This document shows positions 27,379 to 37,777 of a DNA stretch of 64,000 nt, piece after piece. This DNA comes from Vibrio mimicus (GTDB lineage: Bacteria; Pseudomonadota; Gammaproteobacteria; Enterobacterales; Vibrionaceae). The stretch's first letter is position 1, and each line of letters starts with the position of its first letter. The notes below the pieces were generated by a model. It was not told where the DNA came from. It did no database searches and saw only the letters and a list, made by a program, of their open reading frames with translations. The DNA is taken from the NCBI RefSeq assembly GCF_019048845.1, contig NZ_CP077426.1:2217501-2281500 (forward strand), written 5' to 3'. The position numbers and the translations under genes are program-made.

Positions 27379-28365
27379 GTGAAAATCTTACCTCTACAGC
27401 GCTACGCTGTTGCCCTGCTCCTCGGCTTTGCATTTATCACTCAAGTCAGTGCCGCCGCCAAAGATCCGCTTCCTTCATGGAACGACAGCGCGGCAAAAAC
27501 CGCCATCATTGAGTTTGTGCAACAAGTGACGGATAAAAATTCTGAGCACTTTGTACCGCAGGAAAAACGTATCGCGACCTTTGATAACGATGGCACGTTG
27601 TGGTCTGAACAGCCAATGTACTTTCAAGTTCAGTTTGCCCTAGACCGCATCAAAACACTGGCGCCCAAACACCCTGAATGGAAAACCGAAGAACCTTACG
27701 CCAGCATTTTGCAAGGTGATTTGAAAAACTTGCATACCGAAGACTTGATCAAAGTGCTCTACGCCACTCATGCAGGCATGACCACAGACGAATTTGATGC
27801 GATTGTGAAAGAGTGGATTGCGACCGCCAAACACCCCACAACAGGTAAAAAATACACCGAGATGGTTTTCCAACCCATGTTAGAAGTGCTCGACTATCTG
27901 CGCGCCAACGGTTTTAAAACCTTTATCGTGTCCGGTGGCGGCACTGGTTTTATGCGTGCGTGGGCAACCGAGGTTTACCAAATTCCGCCAGAGCAAATTG
28001 TGGGCAGCACCTTTGAAACCGAGTTTGTGATGGTCGATGGCAAACCTGTGCTAAACCGTTTACCCAACATGCTGGTGAACAATGATAAAGGAATGAAGGT
28101 ACAGGAGATTTACGAACGCATTGGCCAACGTCCGATTGCCGCTTTTGGTAACTCAGATGGTGATTTAGCCATGCTACAATGGACAGCTGCGGGCGAAGGT
28201 CTGCGTTTGCCAATGTACATTCACCACACCGATGACAAACGTGAATGGCGTTATGACCGCGAGTCACATATCGGTAAATTGGATAAAGGCCTTGATGAAG
28301 CGAAAACGAAAAACTGGCCGATGGTGGATATGAAAGCAGATTGGAAAACTATCTATCCGCACTAA
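27379..28365 (+). CDS. Secreted HAD-family hydrolase
   Basis: Putative periplasmic phosphatase, 328 residues. Signal peptide (LPLQRYAVALLLGFAFITQVSA, in part; cut near residue 24). HAD motif I is DNDGT at 69-73, motif II is VSGGG, motif III is a lysine region (NNDKGMKVQEI), and motif IV is GNSDGD. All catalytic residues are present. The GTG start has AAGGAG 8 bases upstream. 42 bases after the BatD-like gene and before a terminator, so it is the last operon member. Substrate unknown. Confidence 0.87.
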   Translation: MKILPLQRYAVALLLGFAFITQVSAAAKDPLPSWNDSAAKTAIIEFVQQVTDKNSEHFVPQEKRIATFDNDGTLWSEQPMYFQVQFALDRIKTLAPKHPEWKTEEPYASILQGDLKNLHTEDLIKVLYATHAGMTTDEFDAIVKEWIATAKHPTTGKKYTEMVFQPMLEVLDYLRANGFKTFIVSGGGTGFMRAWATEVYQIPPEQIVGSTFETEFVMVDGKPVLNRLPNMLVNNDKGMKVQEIYERIGQRPIAAFGNSDGDLAMLQWTAAGEGLRLPMYIHHTDDKREWRYDRESHIGKLDKGLDEAKTKNWPMVDMKADWKTIYPH

Positions 28366-28409
28366 GTTTCTACCACCTTGAACGTCTATCGTTAAAGTCA
28401 TCTAACCTT

Positions 28410-28438
28410 AAGCCCAGTCGATAACAACTGGGCTTTAT
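28410..28438 (+). terminator. Terminator of the sulfatase operon
   Basis: Stem AAGCCCAGT / ACTGGGCTT with an 8-base loop and a short T-rich tail, 44 bases after the HAD gene stop. The remaining ~180 bases before rnfA hold its promoter; I saw no tRNA fragment or recombination site there. Confidence 0.75.
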
Positions 28439-28621
28439 TATTCACCATTTTCTTTGCACGTTAGCTCATGTATCACTTAACTTTCTCTACTGTTCGCCTC
28501 TTATTTGCCACCTATTGCGTATAATTTATGTTCATGTATCTAAAACCTTAGCTTTCCTTGGTTGTTATTGCTTTGGCAAAGCAGGATAATGCCGGGATCG
28601 GAATCAAACATTTATATAACT

Positions 28622-29203
28622 ATGACCGAATATATTTTGTTGTTAATCGGCACTGTGCTGGTGAACAATTTTGTACTGGTGAAGTTCTTGGGCTTATGTC
28701 CTTTCATGGGCGTATCGAAAAAGCTAGAGACCGCAATTGGCATGGGGTTAGCGACAACCTTCGTCCTGACCTTGGCCTCCGTTTGTGCCTATCTGGTGGA
28801 AAGCTACGTGTTACGACCACTAGGCATTGAGTATCTGCGTACCATGAGTTTTATTTTGGTGATCGCAGTCGTGGTACAGTTCACCGAAATGGTCGTGCAC
28901 AAAACTAGCCCGACACTCTATCGCTTGCTAGGGATTTTCCTGCCGCTGATCACCACCAACTGTGCGGTGTTAGGTGTTGCACTGCTCAACATCAACGAAA
29001 ATCACAACTTCATTCAATCGATCGTTTATGGCTTTGGCGCTGCAGTCGGCTTCTCTCTGGTTTTGATCCTGTTCGCATCAATGCGTGAACGGATCCATGT
29101 CGCCGATGTTCCCGCTCCCTTCAAAGGAGCGTCAATTGCTATGATCACCGCAGGTTTAATGTCTTTGGCCTTTATGGGCTTTACCGGGTTGGTGAAACTG
29201 TAA
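28622..29203 (+). CDS. rnfA: Rnf electron transport complex subunit A
   Basis: Integral membrane subunit of the ion-translocating ferredoxin:NAD+ oxidoreductase (called Rsx in E. coli, where it also resets SoxR). 193 residues, the exact family length, with six hydrophobic segments and the signature [20 protein letters not shown] near the N-terminus and [13 protein letters not shown] in the middle, whose cysteines carry a membrane 2Fe-2S cluster. ATG at 28622 is chosen because the protein then matches RnfA (MTEYILLL). First gene of rnfABCDGE; its TAA overlaps the rnfB ATG. Confidence 0.97.
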   Translation: MTEYILLLIGTVLVNNFVLVKFLGLCPFMGVSKKLETAIGMGLATTFVLTLASVCAYLVESYVLRPLGIEYLRTMSFILVIAVVVQFTEMVVHKTSPTLYRLLGIFLPLITTNCAVLGVALLNINENHNFIQSIVYGFGAAVGFSLVLILFASMRERIHVADVPAPFKGASIAMITAGLMSLAFMGFTGLVKL

Positions 29204-29790
29204 TGAGTACCATAGTCATCGCTGTTATTGCGCTGGCGGCATTGGCCGCCGTGTTTGGAGCCATACTCGGCTTTGCTTCGATTCGCTTTAAGGTAGAAGC
29301 CGACCCTATCGTGGACCAAATAGATGCTATCCTGCCACAAACCCAATGTGGCCAATGCGGTTACCCCGGATGTCGCCCTTACGCCGAAGCCATTGCTAAT
29401 GGGGATGCGATTAACAAATGCCCTCCGGGTGGCCAAGCGACCATTGAAAAACTTGCAGATTTGATGGGTGTCGAAGTGCAAGACTCCGCCCACGATCTGG
29501 ACAACAAAGTCAAAATGGTCGCCTTTATTCATGAAGACATGTGTATCGGCTGTACCAAGTGTATTCAGGCTTGCCCGGTCGATGCGATTGTGGGCGGTAA
29601 CAAAGCCGTACACACAGTGATCAAAAATGAGTGCACGGGTTGTGACCTGTGCGTCGCGCCTTGCCCGACCGACTGTATTGAAATGATCCCGGTACAAACC
29701 ACGCCAGAGAGCTGGAAGTGGCAACTCAATGCCATCCCTGTGGTCAATGTGACCGATTCTGCGCCTGCTGCGCAGAAAAGTGCGAATTAA
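29203..29790 (+). CDS. rnfB: Rnf complex subunit B (Fe-S protein)
   Basis: Entry point for electrons from ferredoxin. 195 residues. N-terminal membrane anchor (about 1-25), a 4Fe-4S motif CGQCGYPGC with a fourth Cys downstream, and two ferredoxin-type clusters [12 protein letters not shown] and [12 protein letters not shown]. Overlaps rnfA by one base. Confidence 0.97.
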   Translation: MSTIVIAVIALAALAAVFGAILGFASIRFKVEADPIVDQIDAILPQTQCGQCGYPGCRPYAEAIANGDAINKCPPGGQATIEKLADLMGVEVQDSAHDLDNKVKMVAFIHEDMCIGCTKCIQACPVDAIVGGNKAVHTVIKNECTGCDLCVAPCPTDCIEMIPVQTTPESWKWQLNAIPVVNVTDSAPAAQKSAN

Positions 29791-29798
29791 GGATGGGT

Positions 29799-32240
29799 AT
29801 GTTGTCATTAATCGAACAAATCAAATCAGGTAAGCTTTGGGACTTCCCCGGCGGCATTCATCCGTTTGAAAATAAACACCAATCCAACCGTCAGCCGATT
29901 ATCAATGCGAGCATTCCGAATGAGCTGGTACTACCGCTCAAGCAGCACATTGGTAAGGCCGGCGATCTACTGGTGAAAGTGGGCGATCGCGTTTTAAAAG
30001 GCCAGCCGCTGACGCAATATACGTCGACCTTCATGTTGCCGATTCATGCGCCGACTTCTGGCGTCATTAGCGCTATTGAGCCGCGCACTGTCGCTCACCC
30101 TTCCGGTTTGAGCGAGCTGTGTATTGTACTGACACCAGACCAACAAGAAGAGTGGTTTGATTTACAGCCGCAGCCCGATTATCAACAGTTGTCCCCTGAA
30201 ACACTCTTGGAGCTGATCCGTCAGGCAGGCATTTCAGGCATGGGTGGCGCAGGTTTCCCAACTGCGAAGAAACTGCAATCTGGGCTATCACGCACCGAAA
30301 TCTTGATCATTAACGCCGCAGAGTGTGAGCCTTATATCACCGCAGATGATGTGTTAATGCGTCAGCATGCCAATGAAATTATTCAGGGCATCGAGATTGT
30401 TGAGCACATTTTAAAGCCCAAACTGACCATCATCGGGATTGAAGATAACAAACCGGAAGCCGTTGCTGCGCTGCAACAAGCCGCGCAAGATAAACCGATG
30501 GTGATCCGCGTTATCCCAACCAAATACCCGTCAGGCGGTGAGAAGCAACTCATCAAGATCCTGACTAACTTGGAAGTTCCGAAAGGCGGCATTCCTGCTG
30601 ATATTGGTTTAATGGTGCAAAATGTCGGTTCTTTACAGGCGATTGCGCGCGCGATTGTACATGGTGAACCGCTGATCCGCCGTGTAGTGACACTTACCGG
30701 TGATTGTTTCCGTAAACCACGTAACGTTTGGGCACTGCTCGGCACTCCAGTACAAGCTCTGCTCAATGAGTTTGGCTACAAGGCTGATAAAAAGCTGCCG
30801 CGCCTAATCATGGGCGGCCCGATGATGGGTTTCACCCTGCCACACGCGCAAGTGCCGATCACCAAAACCGCCAACTGCATCCTCGCTCCAACGCGTAATG
30901 AGTTAACCAGCAGTGATCATGAAATGGCCTGTATTCGCTGCGGTCAGTGTGCGGATGCTTGCCCGGTTTCATTGTTACCCCAGCAGTTACAATGGCATGC
31001 CAAGGCGCAAGAGTTTGATAAGTGTGAAGAGTTAAATCTTAAAGACTGTATTGAATGCGGCGCCTGTGCCTACGTCTGCCCAAGTGACATTCCTTTGGTG
31101 CAGTATTATCGCCAAGCCAAAGCAGAAATTCGCACCCGCAGCTTAGAAGCACAAGCCGCTGAACGCGCTAAAGCGCGCTTTGAAGAGAAAAAAGCGCGAA
31201 TGGATCGCGACAAAGCCGAGCGCGAAAATCGCTTCAAGCAAGCGGCGGAAGATCGCCGTAAAGAGATGCAGCAGCAAGGTGGCTCCGATGCCATTGCCGC
31301 TGCGATTGAACGCGTTAAAGCGCAAAAAGCTCAGCTCGAGCCAACCGATAACAGCGTAAAACCGGCTATTGCGGCTGCGATTGCACGCGCTAAAGCCAAA
31401 CAGGCAGAAGCAGCGCAAAGTGGTGCCAGTGAGCCTGATAATAGTGAAATGGCTAAACTGCGTGAAGAGCGTAAACGCCAAGCTCGGGAACGCAAGGCAC
31501 AAAAAGGTGAAGTGACTGAAGCATCAACCAGTGATGGTGCGGACGATAAGAAATCGGCTGTCGCTGCAGCGATTGCTCGCGCCAAAGCGCGTAAAGCAGA
31601 GCAGCAGGAAACCGAAAGCGCAGCTCAGCCAGCACAAGCCACACCAAGCAGTGACGAGGCTGATCCGAAAAAAGCTGCGGTCGCCGCCGCCATTGCTCGC
31701 GCTAAAGCGCGCAAAGCAGAGCAGGGAACCGAAAGCACAGCTCAGCCAGCACAAGCCACGCCAAGCAGTGACGAGGCTGATCCGAAAAAAGCTGCGGTCG
31801 CCGCCGCCATTGCTCGCGCTAAAGCACGTAAAGCGGAGCAGCAAGAAACCGAAAACGCAGCTCAGCCAGCACAAGCCACACCAAGCAGTGACGATGCTGA
31901 CCCGAAAAAAGCTGCGGTCGCTGCGGCCATTGCTCGCGCTAAAGCGCGTAAAGCAGAGCAGCAGGAAACCGAAAGCGTAGCTCAGCCAGCTCAAGCCACG
32001 CCAAGCAGTGACGACGCTGACCCGAAAAAAGCTGCGGTCGCTGCCGCGATTGCTCGCGCTAAAGCGCGTAAAGCAGAGCAGCAGGAAACAGAAAGCACAG
32101 CTCAGCCAGCTCAAGCCACGCCAAGCAGTGACGACGCTGACCCGAAAAAAGCTGCGGTCGCTGCCGCCATTGCTCGCGCTAAAGCACGGAAAGCCGCCCA
32201 ACAATCATCATCTAATTTAAACGCTGAGGAGAAAGACTAG
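29799..32240 (+). CDS. rnfC: Rnf complex subunit C with long repeat tail
   Basis: NADH-side flavo-iron-sulfur subunit. 813 residues. NADH/FMN-binding GMGGAGFPT at 147-155, two 4Fe-4S motifs ([12 protein letters not shown] near 378 and [12 protein letters not shown] near 418), then a Lys/Glu/Arg-rich helical linker and from about residue 584 a tail of five full and one partial ~40-residue repeats ([20 protein letters not shown] followed by an ATPSSD-type spacer). ATG at 29799 has AAGGA 5 bases upstream; an ATG at 29793 overlaps that site. The basic Ala-rich tail is known in gamma-proteobacterial RnfC but its role is unclear. Confidence 0.95.
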   Translation: MLSLIEQIKSGKLWDFPGGIHPFENKHQSNRQPIINASIPNELVLPLKQHIGKAGDLLVKVGDRVLKGQPLTQYTSTFMLPIHAPTSGVISAIEPRTVAHPSGLSELCIVLTPDQQEEWFDLQPQPDYQQLSPETLLELIRQAGISGMGGAGFPTAKKLQSGLSRTEILIINAAECEPYITADDVLMRQHANEIIQGIEIVEHILKPKLTIIGIEDNKPEAVAALQQAAQDKPMVIRVIPTKYPSGGEKQLIKILTNLEVPKGGIPADIGLMVQNVGSLQAIARAIVHGEPLIRRVVTLTGDCFRKPRNVWALLGTPVQALLNEFGYKADKKLPRLIMGGPMMGFTLPHAQVPITKTANCILAPTRNELTSSDHEMACIRCGQCADACPVSLLPQQLQWHAKAQEFDKCEELNLKDCIECGACAYVCPSDIPLVQYYRQAKAEIRTRSLEAQAAERAKARFEEKKARMDRDKAERENRFKQAAEDRRKEMQQQGGSDAIAAAIERVKAQKAQLEPTDNSVKPAIAAAIARAKAKQAEAAQSGASEPDNSEMAKLREERKRQARERKAQKGEVTEASTSDGADDKKSAVAAAIARAKARKAEQQETESAAQPAQATPSSDEADPKKAAVAAAIARAKARKAEQGTESTAQPAQATPSSDEADPKKAAVAAAIARAKARKAEQQETENAAQPAQATPSSDDADPKKAAVAAAIARAKARKAEQQETESVAQPAQATPSSDDADPKKAAVAAAIARAKARKAEQQETESTAQPAQATPSSDDADPKKAAVAAAIARAKARKAAQQSSSNLNAEEKD
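31548..32208 (+). repeat. In-frame tandem repeat within rnfC (about 120-bp period)
   Basis: Five full units (one of 117 bp, four of 120 bp) and a partial sixth, each encoding [19 protein letters not shown] and an [18 protein letters not shown] linker. Units differ at a few positions (S/N/V/T after ETE or ETES; E/D in SSDE/SSDD). The near-identity at DNA level suggests recent expansion or gene conversion. Confidence 0.95.
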
Positions 32241-33286
32241 TGGCCTTCTTTATTGCTAGCTCCCCACATTTACGCAGTAAGCGCAGCACGGCTGACGTTA
32301 TGCGTTGGGTATTAGCCTGCGCACTGCCCGGCCTGATCGCTCAGACCTACTTTTTTGGCTACGGCACACTGATTCAATTACTGCTGGCTATCTCAGTCGC
32401 CGTGGCGCTGGAAGCAGGAATTATGCTACTGCGTAAACGCTCCCCCGTATCCGCACTACGCGACTACAGCGCAGTGGTGACGGCACTGTTATTAGCCGTG
32501 GCCATTCCGCCACTTTCACCGTGGTGGATTGTGGTCATTGGTTTGATCTTTGCGATCGTGATAGCCAAACATCTTTACGGTGGACTTGGGCAAAACCCAT
32601 TTAACCCCGCCATGATTGCTTACGTGGTACTGCTCATCTCCTTCCCGGTACAGATGACCAGCTGGATTGCACCAACCGAGTTGAACGCCGAACCCAGTTC
32701 GCTGGTCGATTCGGTATCACTGATTTTCGGTGGCTTTAACAGTGATGGGCTGTCGTTACAGCAAATCCGCACCGGAATTGATGGCGTAACCATGGCAACC
32801 CCACTGGATGCCATCAAAACCTCTCTCAAAGCGGGGCACACCATGAGTGAAACTTTAACTCAGCCTCAGTTTAGCGGTTTTGCGGGTATCGGTTGGGAGT
32901 GGGTCAATATTGCCTATCTGCTCGGCGGCCTGATGCTGCTGAAACTGCGTATCATACGTTGGCATATTCCGGTGGCAATGTTGGCTGGTTTAGTCATCAC
33001 GTCGTTACTCGCTCAGCTCTTTGCTCCGGGGACAACCGCTTCGCCAGTTATCCATCTTTTATCTGGCGCGACCATGCTCGGCGCATTTTTTATTGCGACC
33101 GATCCGGTCAGTGCCAGCACCACTGACAAGGGACGCCTGATTTACGGTTTCTTCATCGGTGCTATGGTGTTTATCATTCGTAGCTGGGGTGGTTACCCTG
33201 ATGGTGTTGCGTTTGCAGTGCTGCTCGCCAACATGTGCGTACCACTGATTGATTACTACACCAAACCCAGAACTTACGGACACTAA
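32240..33286 (+). CDS. rnfD: Rnf complex subunit D
   Basis: Membrane subunit with covalently bound FMN. 348 residues, about ten hydrophobic segments. The flavinylation motif SGATM is found in [18 protein letters not shown] (near residue 275; numbering approximate). GTG start overlapping the rnfC TAG by one base, preceded by GAGGAGA. Confidence 0.95.
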   Translation: MAFFIASSPHLRSKRSTADVMRWVLACALPGLIAQTYFFGYGTLIQLLLAISVAVALEAGIMLLRKRSPVSALRDYSAVVTALLLAVAIPPLSPWWIVVIGLIFAIVIAKHLYGGLGQNPFNPAMIAYVVLLISFPVQMTSWIAPTELNAEPSSLVDSVSLIFGGFNSDGLSLQQIRTGIDGVTMATPLDAIKTSLKAGHTMSETLTQPQFSGFAGIGWEWVNIAYLLGGLMLLKLRIIRWHIPVAMLAGLVITSLLAQLFAPGTTASPVIHLLSGATMLGAFFIATDPVSASTTDKGRLIYGFFIGAMVFIIRSWGGYPDGVAFAVLLANMCVPLIDYYTKPRTYGH

Positions 33287-33297
33287 GAGCGCGACTT

Positions 33298-33927
33298 ATG
33301 CTGACAGCAATTCGAAAAAATGGTCTGATTCTCGCCGTCTTTGCCTGTGTTTCTACGGGCTTGGTCGCGCTGACGTACGCTTTAACGGCCAATCAAATTA
33401 AACAACAAGAACAGAAGCAACTTCTGCAAGTTCTGAACCAAGTGATCCCACATAAATACCACGATAACTCGCTAGCAGAAGCCTGCACCTTGGTGAACGA
33501 TGCCGAACTTGGCACACCAAAAACCATGCATGCTTATCTGGCTAAACGAGGGGGCGAAGCCAGCGCCATTGCGATTGAAACCATTGCACCCGATGGTTAC
33601 AACGGCGAAATCAAAGTGATTGTTGGTATTGCTAATAATGGTTCAGTGCTCGGTGTGCGTGTGCTTGCTCACCAAGAAACGCCCGGATTAGGCGATAAGG
33701 TTGATTTACGGATCAGTAATTGGGTATTAGGATTTAACGGTCAACAAGTCACCGCAGACAACCAAGATGACTGGAAAGTACGTAAAGATGGCGGCCAGTT
33801 TGATCAGTTTACCGGCGCAACCATTACACCGCGCGCGGTCGTACAAGCCGTGAAAAAAGCGGTGATGTATGTGAACCAGCATAAACAACAGCTGCATAGT
33901 CAGCCTAATCCGTGCGAGGGTCAATAA
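33298..33927 (+). CDS. rnfG: Rnf complex subunit G
   Basis: 209 residues, one N-terminal membrane helix (about 9-29) and a periplasmic FMN-binding domain with the covalent flavin threonine in [12 protein letters not shown] (near 175-186). 11 bases after rnfD, 1 base before rnfE. Confidence 0.95.
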   Translation: MLTAIRKNGLILAVFACVSTGLVALTYALTANQIKQQEQKQLLQVLNQVIPHKYHDNSLAEACTLVNDAELGTPKTMHAYLAKRGGEASAIAIETIAPDGYNGEIKVIVGIANNGSVLGVRVLAHQETPGLGDKVDLRISNWVLGFNGQQVTADNQDDWKVRKDGGQFDQFTGATITPRAVVQAVKKAVMYVNQHKQQLHSQPNPCEGQ

Positions 33928-33928
33928 C

Positions 33929-34621
33929 ATGAGTGAAAACAGAACTCTGATGTTAAATGGCATGTGGAACAATAACCCGGCCTTAGTACAGTTGTTGGGG
34001 TTGTGTCCACTGCTAGCAGTCTCTTCTACCGTCACCAATGCGCTCGGGTTAGGTATCGCAACCCTACTGGTATTGGTTGGATCCAATGTGACGGTATCTC
34101 TAGTGCGTGACTATGTGCCAAAAGAAGTGCGCATTCCCGTCTTCGTCATGATCATTGCATCGCTAGTCACTTGCGTACAACTGCTGATGAATGCGTATGC
34201 CTACGGGCTTTACCTCTCACTCGGCATTTTTATTCCGCTGATTGTGACGAACTGCATCATCATTGGTCGTGCCGAAGCTTTCGCTTCAAAAAATGATGTC
34301 CTGCCTGCCGCACTCGATGGATTTTGGATGGGACTTGGCATGACTTCCGTGCTAGTCGTGCTAGGTTCATTGCGCGAAATCATCGGCAACGGCACTCTAT
34401 TTGATGGCGCCGATCTGCTTCTTGGTGAATGGGCCAAAGTGTTGCGTATCGAAATCTTCCATTTTGACAGCAGCTTTTTGCTGGCACTCTTGCCTCCCGG
34501 TGCCTTCATCGGTGTTGGATTCTTGATTGCTGCGAAAAGTGTGATTGATAAACAGATTGCCGCTCGCCAACCAAAACAACAAAAGCAAGCCATAGAGCGC
34601 GCACGAGTGACCAATGTCTAA
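33929..34621 (+). CDS. rnfE: Rnf complex subunit E
   Basis: 230 residues, paralog of Rnf[27 protein letters not shown] near the N-terminus and [17 protein letters not shown] in the middle, with six hydrophobic segments and a basic C-terminal tail. Completes the rnfABCDGE operon and is followed by nth after 29 bases, the same order as in E. coli. Confidence 0.96.
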   Translation: MSENRTLMLNGMWNNNPALVQLLGLCPLLAVSSTVTNALGLGIATLLVLVGSNVTVSLVRDYVPKEVRIPVFVMIIASLVTCVQLLMNAYAYGLYLSLGIFIPLIVTNCIIIGRAEAFASKNDVLPAALDGFWMGLGMTSVLVVLGSLREIIGNGTLFDGADLLLGEWAKVLRIEIFHFDSSFLLALLPPGAFIGVGFLIAAKSVIDKQIAARQPKQQKQAIERARVTNV

Positions 34622-34650
34622 CCTGATGTTCAAGGAAGCCACCCCGTCTA

Positions 34651-35292
34651 ATGAATAACGCGAAACGGATTGAAATTTTAGAGCGCCTGAGGGCTAACAA
34701 CCCAAAACCCGAAACCGAATTAAACTGGAACTCCCCCTTTGAGTTGTTGATTGCGGTATTGCTCTCCGCACAAGCGACCGATGTTAGCGTCAACAAAGCC
34801 ACCGATAAACTGTATGCGGTGGCCAACACTCCACAAGCCATGCTCGATCTGGGTGTTGATGGCGTTAAAGAGTACATTAAGACGATTGGCCTGTTTAACT
34901 CCAAAGCAGAAAACGTCATCAAAACCTGCCGTATTTTGCTCGAAAAACATCAAGGTGAAGTACCGGAAGACCGCGAAGCGTTGGAAGCGCTACCTGGTGT
35001 TGGGCGCAAAACCGCCAATGTGGTACTGAACACCGCCTTTGGCTGGCCAACCATTGCGGTGGATACCCATATCTTCCGTGTTTCCAATCGCACCAAGTTT
35101 GCGGTGGGTAAAAATGTCGATGAAGTTGAACACAAGCTACTCAAAGTGGTTCCAAGCGAGTTTAAGCTCGATGTACACCACTGGCTGATCCTGCACGGAC
35201 GTTATACGTGCATTGCACGCAAACCGCGCTGTGGTAGTTGTATCATTGAAGACCTTTGTGAATTCAAAGAGAAAGTTTACCCAGAAAGCTAA
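34651..35292 (+). CDS. nth: Endonuclease III
   Basis: Bifunctional DNA glycosylase/AP lyase for oxidised pyrimidines. 213 residues. Helix-hairpin-helix [18 protein letters not shown] containing the catalytic Lys, the catalytic Asp in [11 protein letters not shown], and the C-terminal 4Fe-4S loop C-x6-C-x2-C-x5-C ([17 protein letters not shown]). Probably cotranscribed with rnf. Confidence 0.97.
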   Translation: MNNAKRIEILERLRANNPKPETELNWNSPFELLIAVLLSAQATDVSVNKATDKLYAVANTPQAMLDLGVDGVKEYIKTIGLFNSKAENVIKTCRILLEKHQGEVPEDREALEALPGVGRKTANVVLNTAFGWPTIAVDTHIFRVSNRTKFAVGKNVDEVEHKLLKVVPSEFKLDVHHWLILHGRYTCIARKPRCGSCIIEDLCEFKEKVYPES

Positions 35293-35330
35293 TTTCAAAA
35301 AAACCGTTATCCGGAAAGCAAGGAGCCTTT

Positions 35331-35747
35331 ATGTCAAACCACCGTATTTTGCACACAATGCTACGTGTCGGCGATTTGGATAAATCGATCGAGTTTTACA
35401 CCCAAGTCATGGGCATGACTCTACTGCGTAAAAATGAGAATACCGAATACAAGTACACCCTAGCCTTCTTAGGTTATGGTGATGAATCACAAGGTGCCGT
35501 GATTGAGCTGACCTACAACTGGGGTGTGGCTGAATATGAAAAAGGCAATGCATTCGGCCATATCGCGATTGGTGTTGACGATATCTATACCACTTGCGAC
35601 ATCATCAAAGCCGCCGGTGGCATCGTGACACGCGAGCCTGGACCGGTGAAAGGCGGTACAACGCACATCGCTTTCGTCAAAGATCCGGATGGTTACATGA
35701 TTGAACTCATCCAAAACAAGCAAGCGACAGCGGGGCTTGAAGGTTAA
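35331..35747 (+). CDS. gloA: Lactoylglutathione lyase (glyoxalase I)
   Basis: Isomerises the methylglyoxal-glutathione hemithioacetal to S-lactoylglutathione. 138 residues, two beta-alpha-beta-beta-beta modules. Metal ligands: His in [10 protein letters not shown] (near residue 5), Glu in VIELTYNWG, His in [10 protein letters not shown] and Glu in YMIELIQ. AAGGAG upstream of the ATG. Ends in a clear terminator. Confidence 0.96.
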   Translation: MSNHRILHTMLRVGDLDKSIEFYTQVMGMTLLRKNENTEYKYTLAFLGYGDESQGAVIELTYNWGVAEYEKGNAFGHIAIGVDDIYTTCDIIKAAGGIVTREPGPVKGGTTHIAFVKDPDGYMIELIQNKQATAGLEG

Positions 35748-35766
35748 GCAAGCCGTTTTCTTCCCG

Positions 35767-35794
35767 ATACCGCCACGATTGGCGGTATTTTTTT
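35767..35794 (+). terminator. Terminator after gloA
   Basis: Stem ATACCGCCA / TGGCGGTAT with a 4-base loop and a seven-T tail, 19 bases past the gloA stop. Confidence 0.92.
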
Positions 35795-35841
35795 AGGGTA
35801 ATAACAAGCCATCTTCTTAATAAATCGTCATAGGTAGGGTT

Positions 35842-36726
35842 TCACACCTGAGTACGACCTAGCGAAATCACCACGCGGCGGTTTTTGTCTTTGCCGATCG
35901 GTGAAGCGTTATCGGCAATCGGCCGACGCTTGCCATAACCTTGCACCTGAATTCGATCTTCCGGCAAACCGATGGATTTAAAATATTCCCTCAGCACTTC
36001 AGCACGCTTTTCAGAGAGATTTTGACTGTTGTTGTTAGTGTCGGTTGAATCGGTGTAGGTCGATACCAGCACTAAATCAATATCGGAGTTATAGCGTACA
36101 TATTCGGCAATTTGAGCTAAGCGCTTTTGCGAAGCTTTGTTCAGCTCAACGCTATCGCCTTGGTCGTAATGCAAAATCGTGAACGAAATGTCCTCGAAAC
36201 TGTAAGGCAGTAACTTGGAAATGCAGTCGCTAAATTCGTTGTAAGGTTGCTGGAAGAGCACCGCAGAAAGCGCCACTTCAACGCGTTGATCACGGCTTTG
36301 CCAATCTTGATAGCTAAAGGTTGGGTAACGCCCTTTTTCAAGCTCACTCAACAGTGACCAAGCCGTTTGCCCGCCAATATAACCATCAAATTGTTTGAAG
36401 AATTGTAGATTGGTAATGCGATCTGCCGCCTCACCCGGTCGCCAAATCGGCGGCATAGACACAAGGCTAACGTTACGAGTATCGCCCATCGGGCGGCGCA
36501 TTTTCAGTTCGAAATCGAGGTTAATTTTTTTGCCAGCACGAGAAGAAAACTCGGCATCCCCATAGTTCGGGATCGGGTGCACAAGGCGGCATTCCAACGG
36601 CGTGTTGGTTTGCATTTGCCACGTAGACTGCTGTGGTGTTGCCACATAACGCACCTCCAACGCCAAAGCAACTGGCGCTGATAATGTGCTCAAGGCAAAC
36701 AAACTTGTGATAACCCATTTATTCAT
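35842..36726 (-). CDS. motY: Sodium-type flagellar motor protein MotY
   Basis: T-ring component around the polar flagellar basal body, needed to hold PomAB stators. 294 residues. Signal peptide cut near APVALA (residue 22); N-terminal MotY-specific domain ([17 protein letters not shown] onward, about 23-170); C-terminal OmpA-like peptidoglycan-binding domain (about 175-290) with [24 protein letters not shown] and [14 protein letters not shown]. Transcribed alone, convergent with gloA. A 7-bp inverted repeat lies in its leader; no convincing sigma-28 promoter was found. Confidence 0.94.
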   Translation of the reverse strand: MNKWVITSLFALSTLSAPVALALEVRYVATPQQSTWQMQTNTPLECRLVHPIPNYGDAEFSSRAGKKINLDFELKMRRPMGDTRNVSLVSMPPIWRPGEAADRITNLQFFKQFDGYIGGQTAWSLLSELEKGRYPTFSYQDWQSRDQRVEVALSAVLFQQPYNEFSDCISKLLPYSFEDISFTILHYDQGDSVELNKASQKRLAQIAEYVRYNSDIDLVLVSTYTDSTDTNNNSQNLSEKRAEVLREYFKSIGLPEDRIQVQGYGKRRPIADNASPIGKDKNRRVVISLGRTQV

Positions 36727-36759
36727 AAATACTTTTTCTCACTACTGGTACTGCATGCT

Positions 36760-36780
36760 CAGGTGGAGGCTTGCCACCTG
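36760..36780 (-). repeat. Inverted repeat in the motY leader
   Basis: CAGGTGG and CCACCTG arms flank 7 bases, 34 bases upstream of the motY start. It could form a hairpin in the mRNA leader or be an operator; neither is supported by other evidence. Confidence 0.4.
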
Positions 36781-37000
36781 CGAGACTTGATGATTTAGAT
36801 GCAAAAATCTAGCCAGCGCGATAGTAACATGGATAACGATAAACGGAATTGACTCTCGGTTAACCGACTAAACCTTCAACAGTCAAACACCACCGATCCT
36901 CTTTCTTGAGCAATTAATTGCCTTGATTTGAATAGGCTAGGTTTTTCTCCCGAGCAGAATCTGCAATAATGCCAGCCTTATCACACACTTTAGAACCCGC

Positions 37001-37675
37001 ATGACTGATAAAAATGACGCGCAGACCCTGAGAAAACGCTTTCGCGGTTATTTTCCTGTGGTTATCGATGTAGAAACCGCAGGATTCAATGCTCAGACGG
37101 ATGCCCTTCTTGAAATTTGTGCCGTTACTTTGAGTATGGATGAAAATGGGGATTTGCACCCAGCAAGCACGATTCATTTTCATGTCGAGCCTTTTGAAGG
37201 CGCTAACCTTGAAAAAGCCGCATTGGAATTTACTGGGATTTATGACCCATTCAGCCCACTGCGTGGCGCCGTCACTGAAGATCATGCTTTAAAAGAAATT
37301 TATAAACTGGTTCGCAAAGAACAAAAAGCCGCAGACTGCAGCCGCGCCATCATTGTGGCGCATAACGCGCATTTTGATCATAGTTTTGTGATGGCGGCGA
37401 GCGAACGTTGTAAATTAAAACGTGTTCCATTCCATCCTTTTGCCACGTTTGATACTGCGGCTCTAAGTGGTCTTGCTTTCGGGCAGACCGTGCTTGCCAA
37501 AGCGTGTAAAACCGCAGGGATGGAATTTGACAATCGCGAGGCACATTCTGCCTTGTACGATACCCAAAAAACTGCAGAGCTGTTCTGCACCATTGTCAAC
37601 CGATGGAAGGCTTTAGGTGGCTGGCCATTGGTCAATGATAATGAGGACAATAACAATGATGCCGACTTAGATTGA
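37001..37675 (+). CDS. rnt: Ribonuclease T
   Basis: DEDDh 3' exonuclease for tRNA end turnover and stable-RNA maturation. 224 residues. Catalytic motifs: VIDVETAGF (Exo I, near residues 22-30), [10 protein letters not shown] (Exo II), [10 protein letters not shown] (Exo III). N-terminal RFRGYFPVV is typical. The tail after the family core is a run of Asp/Asn ([13 protein letters not shown]). Confidence 0.96.
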   Translation: MTDKNDAQTLRKRFRGYFPVVIDVETAGFNAQTDALLEICAVTLSMDENGDLHPASTIHFHVEPFEGANLEKAALEFTGIYDPFSPLRGAVTEDHALKEIYKLVRKEQKAADCSRAIIVAHNAHFDHSFVMAASERCKLKRVPFHPFATFDTAALSGLAFGQTVLAKACKTAGMEFDNREAHSALYDTQKTAELFCTIVNRWKALGGWPLVNDNEDNNNDADLD

Positions 37676-37777
37676 AGCTCGCTACTGCGTATGAGCGACT
37701 TCAACAGGTAAGGCCAATCCCCACATCACCTGTTTTTCAGGTAGGCAGGGGAAACACACAACATCCCGAGAAAAAAT

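Noticed and set aside
28366..28621. Attachment-site duplicate of the tRNA-Asn 3' end at the right edge of the sulfatase block
   Set aside because: No stretch resembling the T-arm or acceptor sequence of the tRNA was found, and no integrase gene is present.
31524..32204. Long open frames antisense and in +1 frame to the rnfC tail
   Set aside because: They are produced by the periodic codon pattern of the 120-bp repeats; the rnfC frame explains the sequence, and the alternatives have no ribosome sites.
36727..36850. Sigma-28 promoter expected for motY
   Set aside because: A TAAA element is present, but no GCCGATAA-like -10 lies at the right spacing.
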